Positions 1 to 9,667 of a stretch of DNA of 64,000 nt are shown piece by piece. The stretch comes from Ochotona curzoniae. Its lineage: Eukaryota > Chordata > Mammalia > Lagomorpha > Ochotonidae. A program made the position numbers and the translations under genes. The notes under the pieces are model-generated. The model was given only the letters and a program-made list of their open reading frames with translations. It made no database searches and was not told the origin of the DNA. The DNA lies in assembly GCF_017591425.1 (NCBI RefSeq), contig NW_024465751.1, forward strand, positions 4,898,001 to 4,962,000, written 5' to 3'. The stretch's first letter is position 1. Each line of letters starts with the position of its first letter.

Positions 1-586
1 CAACTTACAATCCAGTGGAAATGGCCTTATTCCTAAACACTATTCTTTTTTGGCCTTGACAATGAAGACGTGTATTGACACTGTATTCTGAATTATTTCA
101 TAGTTCTGTCAGATTATTGGAAGCAGTGATACATAGTTGAAATGTCTTTTGCATATATACCTTTATTAAGCCAACTTCCTTTTTCTACTGACATGATATT
201 AACAAAATGTGTTTTGTTTTTGCCTGTAAAGTGATCCAGAATCATCTAGTTATTCCTACTGTTTTACAGTAATATAACATTATTGCTTTTTTTAGATTCA
301 CAGTTAAGCAATATTCTGGATAACAAGAAGAAAACTATTAATATTTTTAAAAATTTATCCTAGAACTAGTTCCTTCAGGGAGCAAGGTAGACAGGGTAGA
401 ATTCACCCTTTGGGGGAAGTTAAGCCCTACCCAGAAGTTTGCAATTTTGTTTTTACAAACATCAGCAAATAGTTTGCTATGATTCTTCCTATTACTGGAT
501 TGCCAGTTGAAAATAGTCTTTACTTTGTTAGTTATTTGCCAGAAGAAAAAGGAAAAAGCATCAAATAAAATACTAACATGACCACA
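1..586. other. AT-rich single-copy stretch
   Basis: Nothing recognisable: no open frame above about 60 codons, no SINE landmarks and no low-complexity tract longer than short A/T runs. Treated as unique intergenic or intronic sequence. Confidence 0.5.
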
Positions 587-715
587 TAAGGGACAATCAA
601 AAAGTTCATAGAGAATGCACTTATGAAAATTTATGCATAGATCTCAAATTTTTCACACCAAAATAAACTTATGTTTTAATTCCATTTTCCACAAACTTTT
701 TGAATTTCCCTTTTA
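587..715. mobile_element. Mariner-type MITE with terminal inverted repeats
   Basis: The left end (agggacaatcaaaaagttca) is an imperfect inverted match to the right end (caaactttttgaatttccct), and a TA dinucleotide sits at each edge (587-588 and 714-715). A ~125-bp palindromic element inserted at TA is the pattern of a non-autonomous Tc1/mariner derivative. It has no coding capacity. A truncated relative lies at 19128-19186. The family name is not assigned; class is inferred from TIR and TA structure. Confidence 0.65.
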
Positions 716-2040
716 TTTTATAATCAAGTCTATTGCTAATGTGTCTTTTTTCAATATAAAATTGTGTTATTTTACTGATTGTAATGATTGAAATTTTCCT
801 TATTGTTCTACACAAATTATTAGCAGGAAATCAATTCTAATCTTGATAATGTCAGTAATATGCAACTGTGCACCTTAGTATTAGGCATACAAAAATAAAA
901 TTTGGGATGATCTTTAAAAAAAAAAAAAGAATGAATGGGCTTGGTGATTGAGGGCCATGAGGGCAGTAACAAGAGGAGAGACACGGGAAGTGAGGTCATC
1001 TAAACTTTTGAAGCCGAGCTTTGTTGGCAATGAAGCCCAGTGGAACAGGAAACTACTGGACATATGTCAGGGATGTGATGTGGCTTTAAACGCAGTGGGC
1101 AGAACCCTTTATTCATATATTGCTTTGGACAGTATATTGTCTGTATAGTTCCCTGATTATTGCAGTAGAACACTGCCATTTTATATTTTTGAGGAACTGG
1201 ATAACACATCTTTTGAACACTACCAAAATACAGGCATGAAGCGGATGGGAGAATGGCACAGGGGATGGCGGAGATAATCCCCCTGATTTCCTCTGTCCTC
1301 GGCCCTGACACATTTCCTGAATGAATCATTTGACTCTCCAAAGAAAAGTGTCCATAGGCTGGTGTCCTGCTAGTTCTATAACTCCCTCTTTTCATCTTGC
1401 AAGGGAAGAAAAGACCTTAGCACCTCATTGAGGGTACAATGTTACTGTTATAGAAGAAACTGACAAGCCATTGAGAGTACTGGAGCATTGGCTCCACTCC
1501 TGCAGAGTTCAAGCAAGCTTTCAAAAGGAGAAAGCTGAATAAATTACTCAACATGTGTATCCGGACTCGAAGCAGTCCAGTGAAGGGCAGGGGGTAGGGG
1601 AAATAATATTGTGCTATAGTTTATACTTTCATTAATTGATGTCTTCATCTTTTCGCTGACACTTGAAAACGGTGTCACAGAGCTTGAAGCTGCCTTAGAG
1701 ATGAACTATTCATGATCCTCATTTTATACAAGAGAAAGGAGCCAGAAAAGGGATTATCTTATCTTGGAATATTCAGCGAGTTAACAAAACTGGAACAAAG
1801 ATTTCTTCATTTGTTCTCCAAGTACCTGTATTTTTACCTCAAACAGTGATGAAGATTTTCATTTTTAAAGAAATGTTTACCTTTTGGTAAAAACCAAGTA
1901 TAAAACACATAGGCATTACTATACTGAATAGTTTAAATGATTTACTGTTAAAGTTGAAATAGTTATAGCTTTAGGGAAGGAATGTAGCCTAATGTTTAAA
2001 ATGTTTAAAACTCAGGTTGATATGCCCATGTCCATGTCCA
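716..2040. other. Single-copy stretch with a possible MIR/L2 scrap
   Basis: Mostly unique AT-rich DNA with a short A-run at 916-928. Around 1690-1800 the order 'cctcattttatacaagagaaag ... cagcgagttaac' faintly recalls a MIR or L2 core, too decayed to call. Open frames here (for example 1000-1395 minus) show no family resemblance and no coding signature. Confidence 0.45.
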
Positions 2041-2380
2041 TGAACTGGTGCTGTGGCTTAGTAAGTTAAATTGGCATGTACAGTGCTGGGATGCCATGTG
2101 AGCATCAGTTCAAGTTCCAGCTATTCCACTTCCAGTTCAGCTCCTTGGTACTGTAGCTGGGAAACCAGCAGAGGATGGTCCAAGTACTTAAGCATGCGTG
2201 CCCACATAAGAAAACTGACATATGCTCCTGGTTCCTGGGTTTTATATCTGGCCCAAGTCAGGGCCATTGTGGTCATTTAGAAAGTGAACCTGTGAGTGGA
2301 AGACCTTTCTCCCTCGGTCTCTCACTCTCTGTAACTCTCCCTTTCAAATAAACAAAACAAGTCTCTTTCTTTTTTAAACA
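2041..2380 (+). mobile_element. Old CSINE (tRNA-derived lagomorph SINE), degenerate
   Basis: Head 'ctggtgctgtggcttagtaa', middle 'ggtactgtagctgggaaacc', a 'gctcctggttcctgggtt' block, then 'ctttctccctcggtctctcac' and 'cctttcaaataaa' occur in the family order. Many substitutions mark it as an older subfamily than the copy at 20841. Confidence 0.8.
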
Positions 2381-4546
2381 CTCACATTGGACATGTGGGC
2401 TGCATTTCTGGCTCCTGCTTTTGTTCTCAGTGAGACTGTTGAGGTATTTGGGATATGAACCAGCGAATGGCAACACACAAGTACTTTTAAAAAATGTAGA
2501 TTAAAAGGAAATTTCAAGAACCTATACAATTCAATTTTTATAATTCCTACTTGATTGCATGCAGATATGGAAAAGAAGAAAATAAGATCACATGAGAAAA
2601 GCAGGACTTGCATCCTTGTTTCCTGCCTCAAAGCTGTATGTGAGTTCATGCCAGAGCTCTGCCTTATTAGCTAGACTATCCTCTTGATCTTAAAGCAAGT
2701 GTTGACTGATGGATAATGGTTTCTTTCACCACAACCCAAATGCTAAGCATGTTATGTGTTTATTTTTACCATGGTTGCTTAATCTCTTAAATGATAATAA
2801 CCCTTAATAAGAGTCTCTGAATATGTCAGCCAAAAGTATCTGCTAGTCCATCTAATTCTTTAGCATCTAGAATCTAAAGGCATCCAGAGGTCAATCCCCG
2901 GGTATAGTAGAAACATCATAGATAAAGAAATGAGGTTTGACAGTAACCATACATTGCATGTTGAATTCCCTGTTTGGGATTCACAGGTGAATGCATACAA
3001 AAGAAATAGATGGGCTAGAAAATCCACGATGCAGCAACCAACCTATAAACAATATTGTGAATTTGCTTGTTACACTAGAAGAATGAGGTGAGTCAGATGA
3101 CGTGAGCCAAATTCTGACTTTCCAAAAAAGAAGAAAACTTGTGTAAACAGCAACAAGAACAGTAACAAAATTGTTTATAACAATGTTCTTCTAGGAAGTA
3201 GAGAAATTTGCGGAAGATTTCCAGGGAAATGGGAGGAAAAGCTCAGTAGAGGTACATAAAGACTTCTGTGATTGACTCATATCATTACAGGGCACAATTG
3301 TGTAATGGTGTTGATCTGTCAATTGGGGTTTCCTTTTTATGTGACTGTAAAATAGTTTGAGTAATCAGAAACTTAGGACAAAATATTAGGGATTCACTGG
3401 AGATGTGCCAAGCGCACCTAGCGCTCATATGTATTGAAGGAAAATGGAAACATCAGCATAGTTTTGGAGAAAAGAAGAACTTTCAGGGACTAAGACATAT
3501 AAAACAGGATTGGTGGAAATACTGAAGAAGAAAGTCTTAAGGCAGAGGGATTTATGGTCAGAGTCAGAAAGTGTGATGCTTAAGATCAAATTTGTCCTGA
3601 GTCAAATTTTCAGTTGTCTATAGCAGAAAATGTTCCTGAAATGGGAAGTGTAGGAAAGTTCACAATGAAATACCATTGATAGATTACTTACAAGTTTCTT
3701 ATGAGGATATAAGATATGAGATGGAGAAAAAGACTGTGAAAGCTTACCAAAGCTCTATTGTTTAGAGAGTTGCCAAGAAAACAGATGATATTGGCAAAGG
3801 AGATGGAAATATGACCAATATGAATGGCAGGGAACCAGTACAAGTTACTGTCCCACTTTTCTGTGAAAGAGGGACCTGAACTGGTTATACTATTGGTTAA
3901 GTAATTCTCTCTGTGTTTAGAGTTTAGAGTCTAAGAGCTTAGTTATATTGAATACCAATACAAGTCTATACAATACAGCACAATACATCAGTCATAAACA
4001 CCATCTCAATGACTTGAAAAACAGATGATATGGATTCATAGGTAAGGCAAGCAGGGCATAGGGTGGGAATTTTGGGGGTTTTGTAAGCCAGAGAATCATA
4101 GAAACTGGTGATGTAATGTAGACTGTACTGGAGTCTTGAGAACAAGAGGAGCCAATGACCAAGAGTGGGAGATGGATCATCTCATGCAGTGAGATAGGAA
4201 ACAAAGATGTAAATCTTCCCTCCCTCGTGTTACCTTCTTCAGGCTATCAATGAATTGGATGCTACTTAAACACATTGGGAAGGATCATCAGCTGTGCTGT
4301 GTCTACTACCAATTCAAATATTAATCTCATCTGCAATCTGAGCCTCTCATGTTCGGCTCAATCTGACATTAAATGTAACCATTGCAGGCAGGATGTATGC
4401 TATAGCTCACCTCAAATGGTTTTTTGCAAATATGATAATAAAAGGTCATTATTTAAGAAGGGAAATGGCTTTGTGTTGTTTTAAAATAGTCTAAGGGATA
4501 AATCTATTTGATCCAAACCACAAATTTTATCATTTGCAAAGTATTT
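2381..4546. other. AT-rich single-copy stretch, nothing recognised
   Basis: About 2.1 kb without SINE or LINE landmarks, tandem repeats or convincing exons. Short frames such as 3992-4204 minus and 4275-4484 plus lack homology I recognise and are probably chance. Confidence 0.5.
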
Positions 4547-4660
4547 TTAAAGATTTATTTTTAAAATTTTTATTTGAAAGGCGGATTTATAGAATGAAAG
4601 AAAGATAGAGATCTCCCAACTGCCGATTCACTCCCCAAATGGCTAGCATAGGATAGGTAG
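4547..4660 (-). mobile_element. CSINE 3' fragment, minus strand
   Basis: Reads as the reverse of a CSINE tail: 'aaagatttatttt', 'ttgaaaggcgga', 'gagatctcccaactgccgattcactccccaaatggc'. The 5' half cannot be followed clearly; a faint echo ('agcagcggggcagtggagcccctg') near 4771-4796 may be the rest of the copy. Confidence 0.7.
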
Positions 4661-5097
4661 GGTCTTTGGTCATTGGTGAAATTTTCCTTTGAAAATAGAA
4701 AATTTTGCTTCTTGTCATTTTACCCCTTTGGAAAGGCATGCCCCTTCTGACTTCCTGACTTACCGTAGAATAGCAGCGGGGCAGTGGAGCCCCTGTTGGA
4801 AAGTGAATTCTAGTTGAGTCTGGAAGCCCTTTTGGGAGAATGCCAAGGGCTTCCCAAAAAGCTCTTTTACAAATCAACATATCAACCTCCATCTGTTTGA
4901 ATTTTTCTCTTGAAAAGGCAAGGAGATGGTGCCTAAGATTTATTAGAATTCTGTGATTGTTAACTGCTATTCTAAGTTTATTATTCTTCCTTTAACATTG
5001 TGCTTACGATGTACCACATCTGCCATCAGATTGTAGCAGACCTTTCTTAAAACACCCTTTCTGATTTTGTGTAGGAATTCATCTTTAATACCTTAAA

Positions 5098-5425
5098 AGT
5101 AAGATTTATCTGTTTTTATGAAGAGGCAGATTGACAGAGAGAAGGAAAGACAGATATACAGAGAAGGATCTTCCATCCTCTGGCTCACACCCCCAACGGC
5201 TGCACAGTGATCAGAGCTGAGCCATTCTGAAGCCAGGAGCTTCTTCTTGGTCTCCCATGTGGGTTTGGGGGACCAAAGATTTGAGCCATCTTCCGCTGCT
5301 TTCCCAGGCCATAACCAGGGCGCTGTATTGGAAGTGGAGTGGCTGGTACATGAGTTGGCACCTAAATTGTATTTCAGTACTACAGATGGAGGATTAGCTA
5401 GGTATATCACAATATTGACCCCAAA
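5098..5425 (-). mobile_element. CSINE, nearly full length, minus strand
   Basis: Reverse-orientation landmarks run in order: 'gtaagatttatctgttttta' tail, 'gaaggatcttccatcc', 'agctgagccattctgaagccaggagcttcttct', 'ggtctcccatgtggg', 'tgctttcccaggccata'. Moderately diverged. The overlapping frames at 5093-5410 (minus) and 5247-5486 (plus) are SINE-derived, not genes. Confidence 0.85.
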
Positions 5426-6360
5426 CCTCTTGCAAATTGAACAAGTTTCGAAGGAAAAGATTTACTACAGGAAGGTAGACAAATAATTATGTGAGAGTGG
5501 CATGAATGCATATGACCTCTCTATGCTCTAAAAGCTCTAGGTCCATGAATGGGGGAAGGGCAGATGGATATGAGGCGGATGATGTAGCACTTCTCCAGAG
5601 AACCACGGAAGAGCACATCTTAGGGACAGTCTCTCTTGGGGACAGACAGAGGATATGTATTGGTTTAGACACAGCACTCTTTCAAACAAAATTCTTGAAA
5701 TAATGTCTGCAGAAGAAAGACGTGAGGGTAAGGAGAAAAGAAAATGTGCTTACGTGTGAGAAGTTTGGACATCAGTCCACGAGTTGTGCAAGACTGAGGG
5801 AACTTGTGGCAGCAGTGTGATCTGGCTGTGCAGCTAAGCTCTGGCTAGTTGGCTTCTTTCCTCGCTTGGTGTTCCAAGAGCAGTGTTGCTGAGGAATTAT
5901 ATTGTATGGCAGAAAAACTAGCATTGAGAGGCTGGTGCAGACAGCCAAAAGTTTGATCCTAACCTCCCAAGAGAGCAGAGAAGAGGATTCCATTACCCTG
6001 AGACTGAGTTCTCCTGCATGACATCACTAATTCACCTGCAGTGGCCAGGAGACCCGAGTTTCAGTCTGGAGAGAATGCAAGTCTTCTGGATGAAGGTGGC
6101 GGTGGTTAGTGTCTGTCTTTTGTCTTGGTGTTAAGCTCCAAGAGAACATAGGCAGAGTCTTTCATGCTGTAGGTTTTTGTATCTGAGGGTTCAAAAAAGG
6201 AAAGGAGGAGACTGGTTAAAGTAGAGAAGACTTTAGGGGCACAGAATGGGAAGAATAAAGAGAGAGCAGGGAGTTGGAAACAAAGCCCCATTCCATTTGA
6301 GCTGGATACAGAGTCCCTTCAAAGCAGCTTGTTCTGGGAGATGCATAGTGCCACAGCAGC
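5426..6360. other. Single-copy stretch, nothing recognised
   Basis: No repeat landmarks and no exon-like frames flanked by convincing splice sites. The 5487-6291 frames are short and overlap on both strands, as expected by chance. Confidence 0.45.
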
Positions 6361-6613
6361 CCTAACAGGCTGGGAGGGGGATACACAGAACAGCTCCACA
6401 GTGAGGTTCAGCTCACCGTTACCAGAAAGGCTCCGCAGGTTCTTTGCTCAGTGTAGTATTGAAATAAGAAACTGGCAGTAAGTGCCAGATAGTGGAGTTT
6501 TATTTGCAAAGGGACCAGGTGAATGTAGAAAGAAGAGGGAAGGGAAAAGTTCCTTCAAGGAGAGGGCCAGGAGATGGGGTGCCTCTGAAAGGAGGGAGGG
6601 AGAGAAAACAAGG
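6361..6613 (-). mobile_element. Possible solitary LTR fragment, minus strand
   Basis: On the minus strand a purine/pyrimidine-skewed stretch leads to an AATAAA signal (plus-strand complement at about 6499-6505), then a ~100-bp segment resembling R-U5 of a retroviral LTR. The left end is unclear and the other end is cut by the L1 tail at 6614. No coding domains or primer-binding site are visible, so this is only a structural suggestion. Confidence 0.25.
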
Positions 6614-6860
6614 TTTTTTTTTTTAATTTATTTTATTATTTTTGGTGATACAATTCCATAGGCTCCTGAGTTTCCCACCGTTGGTTCTCAAATCATCCCC
6701 ACACTACACACACTGATTTCCCCATACCATGACAATAGTATAGTCCTTCATGAACAGTTCTGATATTAGCCTGTTTATGTGCATACTGACATTGTAGGCA
6801 CATAATATGGAATAGACTCCAGCCTCCTATTATCAAGATATATTTAAGAGTTGCATCTTT
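6614..6860 (-). mobile_element. L1 3' end (minus strand), distal part of an interrupted L1
   Basis: Starts with a T-run (6614-6624), the complement of a poly-A tail. On the minus strand the next sequence is homologous to the 3' end of the L1 derivative at 9430-9650: both share 'caataggA..ctggA.tct', 'tatggaa.tgtatca' and 'aataataaaat'. It is separated from the rest of its element (resuming at 9689) by a CSINE and a second L1. Confidence 0.85.
6846..6860 (+). repeat. Target-site duplication of the CSINE (left copy)
   Basis: aagagttgcatcttt here matches taaagtttcatcttt at 9674-9688 in 12 of 15 positions. The right copy was displaced 2.5 kb when the L1 derivative inserted into the CSINE tail. 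This shows that the minus-strand L1 was the original target. Confidence 0.7.
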
Positions 6861-7144
6861 GGGCCTGGCCTAGCAGCTAAAGTGCTCACCGTGAAAGCCC
6901 TGGGATTCCATATGGGCTCTGGTTCTAATCCCGGCAGCCCTGCTTCCCATCCAGCTCCCTGCTTGTAGCCTGGGAAAGCAATCGAGGACAAGCTAAAGCC
7001 CTGGAAGAAGTTCCTTGATCCTGGCTTTGTGTCTGCTCAGCACAGACTATGTGGTCACATGGGGAGTGAATCACTGGACAGAAGATTTTCTTCTCTGTCT
7101 CTCCTTCTCCCTGTATATCTTTTTTTGCAATAAAAAAAAATCTT
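6861..7144 (+). mobile_element. CSINE inserted into the minus-strand L1
   Basis: Begins 'gggcctggcctagcagctaa' and runs through 'ggttctaatcccggcag' (B-box region), 'cttcccatccagctccctgc', 'ggggagtgaatcac', the pyrimidine block and an A-rich tail ending 'aaaatctt'. Full length and moderately diverged. The long minus-strand frame at 6925-7407 spans this SINE and the L1 5'UTR and is not a gene. Confidence 0.9.
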
Positions 7145-7159
7145 AAAAAATAAAGTTTC
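7145..7159 (+). repeat. Target-site duplication of the ORF1-only L1 (left)
   Basis: aaaaaataaagtttc, repeated exactly at 9668-9682. The inferred nick on the opposite strand is TTTT/AAGA, the usual L1 endonuclease preference. The duplication is made of CSINE tail plus the CSINE's own flanking repeat. Confidence 0.85.
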
Positions 7160-7164
7160 GGAAT

Positions 7165-7173
7165 CAAGATGGC
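7165..7173 (+). promoter_or_regulatory. YY1-like site at L1 5' end
   Basis: CAAGATGGC, six bases from the element start. A YY1 site at the same place in human L1 sets accurate transcription initiation. Position and sequence are seen; function here is inferred. Confidence 0.55.
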
Positions 7174-7794
7174 AGAATAGGGTAAGGACACGTTTAAACG
7201 GACGGAGAAGCATTTAACCAGAATGAAGCAGAGAGGACATATTTCAGGAAATACGAAAGGACAGAACAACAGCAAAGGGGTACCTGGAGACTGACAGACA
7301 CAGGAAAGCAGTGGGCACAGCAGTGTGGTGTTGCAGTGACTGATACTCCAGCGGCATTCAGCTAATGGCGATCTAAACTCCACCAGCAGCCGGAACTCCA
7401 CCAGCAACCAGGTCCGTGTGGCACCCAGACCTAGCGTCCAACAAGTTCCGACAAGATCAGCGTCACCAACAACCTAACTAGATAGTACACCTGGTGTCTC
7501 TTTAATCCTGGAAACCACTCCAACCAGAAGAGGGAGACAGGTTGCAGAGACAACAGTGCAGCCTCAGCACGGTATCACAGGAGGTGGAGAGTGGTAAGCC
7601 AAGAGCTGAGCTGTGGAGACCATGGTGGATATCTGACATAAGAAGCCAGACCTGGAACTTGCTGGTGGTTGTGGCACAAGTGGCTGCAAGCAAAAATTGT
7701 GTACCAACTGCAATAAGTAAAATCGCATTGTAGACCTGTGGGTGACACAGCTTAGAAACCTGCCCCAAGAAGAAGACTGCTAACCAGAAGTACA

Positions 7795-8775
7795 ATGATC
7801 AAGAGCAAAAGAAGAGACAAAGGCACAATGAATATTACTGAAAACTCCCCTGCAAAGGAGCAAAACCCTATGCCAACCTCAGAGTTAACTGAGGAAGACA
7901 TTGAGAAAATGGGGCACACAGAATCCATAAGACTCGTTTTAAAGATTGTGGTCAAAAATGAGAAGTTAATGCAAGAGTTCAAAGAATTTAAGGAAGCAGT
8001 AAAGGAAATCAAGGCTGATATTTCAGAAACTAAGAACACAGTAGAGCAAATTACAAGTACAGTGGAGAGTCTCCAAAATAGAATGAAGCAAGCAGAAGAA
8101 AAAATCTCAGAATTGGCAGATATCTCCTGTCACCAGGGGGAAGCAAACAAAAAGCTGGAAGCAGAGCTGGATCAGGCCAAAAAAAGTATTCAAGAATTGA
8201 AAGACACTATTAAGAGGCCAAATATAAGAGTTATGGGAGTCCCGGAAGGTGCAGAAAGAGAAGCTGAGTTTGCAAATGTATTTAAGGAAATAATCAAGGA
8301 AAATTTCCCTAATCTGGAGAAAGAATTGGGAAACAAGATCCAGGAGAGACACTGAACTCCCAACAGGCTTGACCAAAAGCGATCTTCCCCACGACATATG
8401 ATCATCAAGCTCTCTTCAATTGAACATAAGGAAAAGATCCTTAAATGTGCACGTGAAAAAAATCAATTGACATATAAAGGAAGGCCAATTAAGCTCACAG
8501 GAGATCTCTCACAGGAAACTCTACAGGCAAGAAGAGAATGGAGTGACATATTCCAGATTCTAAAAGAAAAAAATTGTCGGCCTAGGATAACATACCCTGC
8601 AAAGCTTTCTTTCATCTTTGAAAATGAAATAAAATTCTTCCATAGTAAAGAAAAGCTAAAAGAATTTGCCTCTTCCAAACCTGCTCTACAAATGATACTT
8701 CAAGATGTTCTCTTGACAGAGAAGAGGAATAGCACCTACCAAAACCAAAGGCAAACGGGAAGAACATCCCAGTAA
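7795..8775 (+). pseudogene. L1 ORF1 (RNA-binding chaperone), one in-frame stop
   Basis: 327-codon frame starting MIKSKRRDKG and ending RTSQ, broken once by TGA at 8353-8355 (codon 187); the two halves are otherwise in the same frame. Residues ~35-140 are charged and heptad-like (coiled coil that trimerises ORF1p). The RRM starts near residue 142 (RPNIRVMGVPEG). After the stop, the C-terminal domain has 'SSPRHMIIKL', 'ARREWSDIFQILKEKN' and 'YPAKLSF', all L1 ORF1p hallmarks. Length agrees with typical mammalian ORF1p. TGA most simply arose from CGA by CpG decay. The protein would be truncated inside the RRM, so this copy is inactive as it stands. Confidence 0.92.
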
Positions 8776-8818
8776 AATGACGAGAGAAGACTAAATCAAT
8801 GAACAACCCATTGCTAAA

Positions 8819-8990
8819 ATGACAGGACCAAAGTAACACCTATGTATATTTAACTCTGAAAGTAAATTGCTTAAGCTCAATCAAACATCATAGATTAGTA
8901 GACTGGGTTAAAAAACAAAACCCATCTGTTTATTGTCGGGAGGAGACACACTCCAACAAAAATCAGCGGAAACTATATCACATGGGTTTT
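8819..8990 (+). pseudogene. L1 ORF2 5' remnant (start of endonuclease domain)
   Basis: ATG ACA GGA at 8819 is the expected ORF2 start 43 bases after ORF1, but the frame meets TAA at 8834. After a one-base shift the frame from about 8838 reads YLTLKVNCLSSI, then RLVDWVKKQNPSVYC and EETH. These match the N-terminus of the L1 AP-type endonuclease, including the region of the catalytic Glu in the 'QETH' motif. Similarity ends near 8985, where 3'UTR sequence begins. Reverse transcriptase and C-terminal domains are absent. Confidence 0.85.
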
Positions 8991-9058
8991 GTTGTTTTCT
9001 GTTGGTTTCATCTCTTCAAAACACTTTCTTCTGATTAAATCATTCAATGACTCGTAGA

Positions 9059-9151
9059 TCATACAGTGGCATCATTTTCCTCAAGAAGGTTCTTGATTTT
9101 CACTTCTTCAGCTACACGTTGGACATTTAAAAGCATGTTGTTTAACTTCTT
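9059..9151 (-). other. Antisense ORF2-derived segment in L1 3'UTR
   Basis: On the minus strand this reads KKLNNMLLNVQRVAEEVKIK, then LLEENDATV and a stop. It resembles the L1 ORF2p region just after the endonuclease domain (motif LNN-LLN ... EE-K-EI ... ETN). It therefore lies reversed relative to the element that contains it. The homologous segment in the second L1 (9838-9933) has the same relative orientation, so it predates both copies. Confidence 0.65.
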
Positions 9152-9369
9152 GGTGTTGTTAATTTCTTTTTTCTTCCGGAAGTTGATTTTGTTTTATGGC
9201 TCTTCATTTAAGGGAAGGTAAAGTAGTTGTGTAATGGAGACTGTCATATCTAGTAACATGTCATTTAACTTCATGGCATTGTAAATTTCTATTTTTCTTT
9301 CTATTGTTGATTTTGTATCATGACTTTTCATTTAAGGGAATGTACAGTAGTTATGTAATGGAGACTAAC
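9131..9369 (+). repeat. Two-unit ~120-bp tandem repeat in L1 3'UTR
   Basis: Unit 1 (9131-9252) and unit 2 (9253-9369) share 'catgt..tttaactt', 'ttgattttgt.t.atg.ct.ttcatttaaggga' and 'gtaatggagact'. The minus-strand L1 nearby has one copy of this unit (about 9745-9850), so copy number varies within the family. Confidence 0.8.
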
Positions 9370-9554
9370 AACCAGATGTGAGGATGCAGTGTGGTCGGCA
9401 TCTCTGTTTCCAGACAAAGATGGACTTACATTGAAACTGTTTATATTATATTTTGACAATAGGATTCTGGACTCTCTGCTATTGTCCATGCCCGCAATGA
9501 TGAACATATGACTGAGTATGAAGAACTATATATTAATAATGATATAAAGGAACT

Positions 9555-9586
9555 GGGGGGGGAGGGAATTGGGGAGGGGATAGGGG
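9555..9586 (+). promoter_or_regulatory. G-rich tract, potential G-quadruplex, L1 3'UTR
   Basis: Five runs of three or more G separated by one to four bases. A guanine-rich tract upstream of the poly-A is a general mammalian L1 3'UTR feature and has been linked to quadruplex formation and retrotransposition. Here it is retained although ORF2 is gone. Confidence 0.7.
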
Positions 9587-9621
9587 AATATGGAACTGTA
9601 TCATAAAATGATAGCAATAAT

Positions 9622-9660
9622 AATAAAATGTGAAAATAAATAAATAAATAAATAAATTCT
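9622..9660 (+). terminator. L1 polyadenylation signal and AAAT-rich tail
   Basis: AATAAA at 9622-9627 is followed by 'atgtg' and (AAAT)n, the element's 3' tail. The right TSD starts a few bases later. Confidence 0.75.
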
Positions 9661-9667
9661 TAGCTAA

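Larger units (their letters stand above)
7160..9667 (+). mobile_element. HAL1-like ORF1-only L1 (ORF2 internally deleted), full length with TSDs
   Basis: A complete non-LTR retrotransposon insertion of ~2.5 kb. Order: 5'UTR beginning 'ggaatcaagatggcagaata' (7160-7794), ORF1 (7795-8775), the first ~55 codons of ORF2 (8819 to about 8985), an abrupt junction near 8985-8995 into the 3'UTR, a G-rich tract (9555-9586), and an AATAAA plus (AAAT)n tail (to about 9660). Exact 15-bp duplications flank it. Because both ends and duplications are present, ORF2 was probably already missing in the source RNA rather than lost afterwards, although a post-insertion deletion is not excluded. Half-L1 (HAL1) elements with ORF1 but no ORF2 are known in mammals and must be mobilised in trans by an autonomous L1. 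Confidence 0.85.

Noticed and set aside
6925..7407. 160-codon minus-strand open frame
   Set aside because: Runs across a CSINE and the L1 5'UTR in antisense; a known artefact of open SINE strands.
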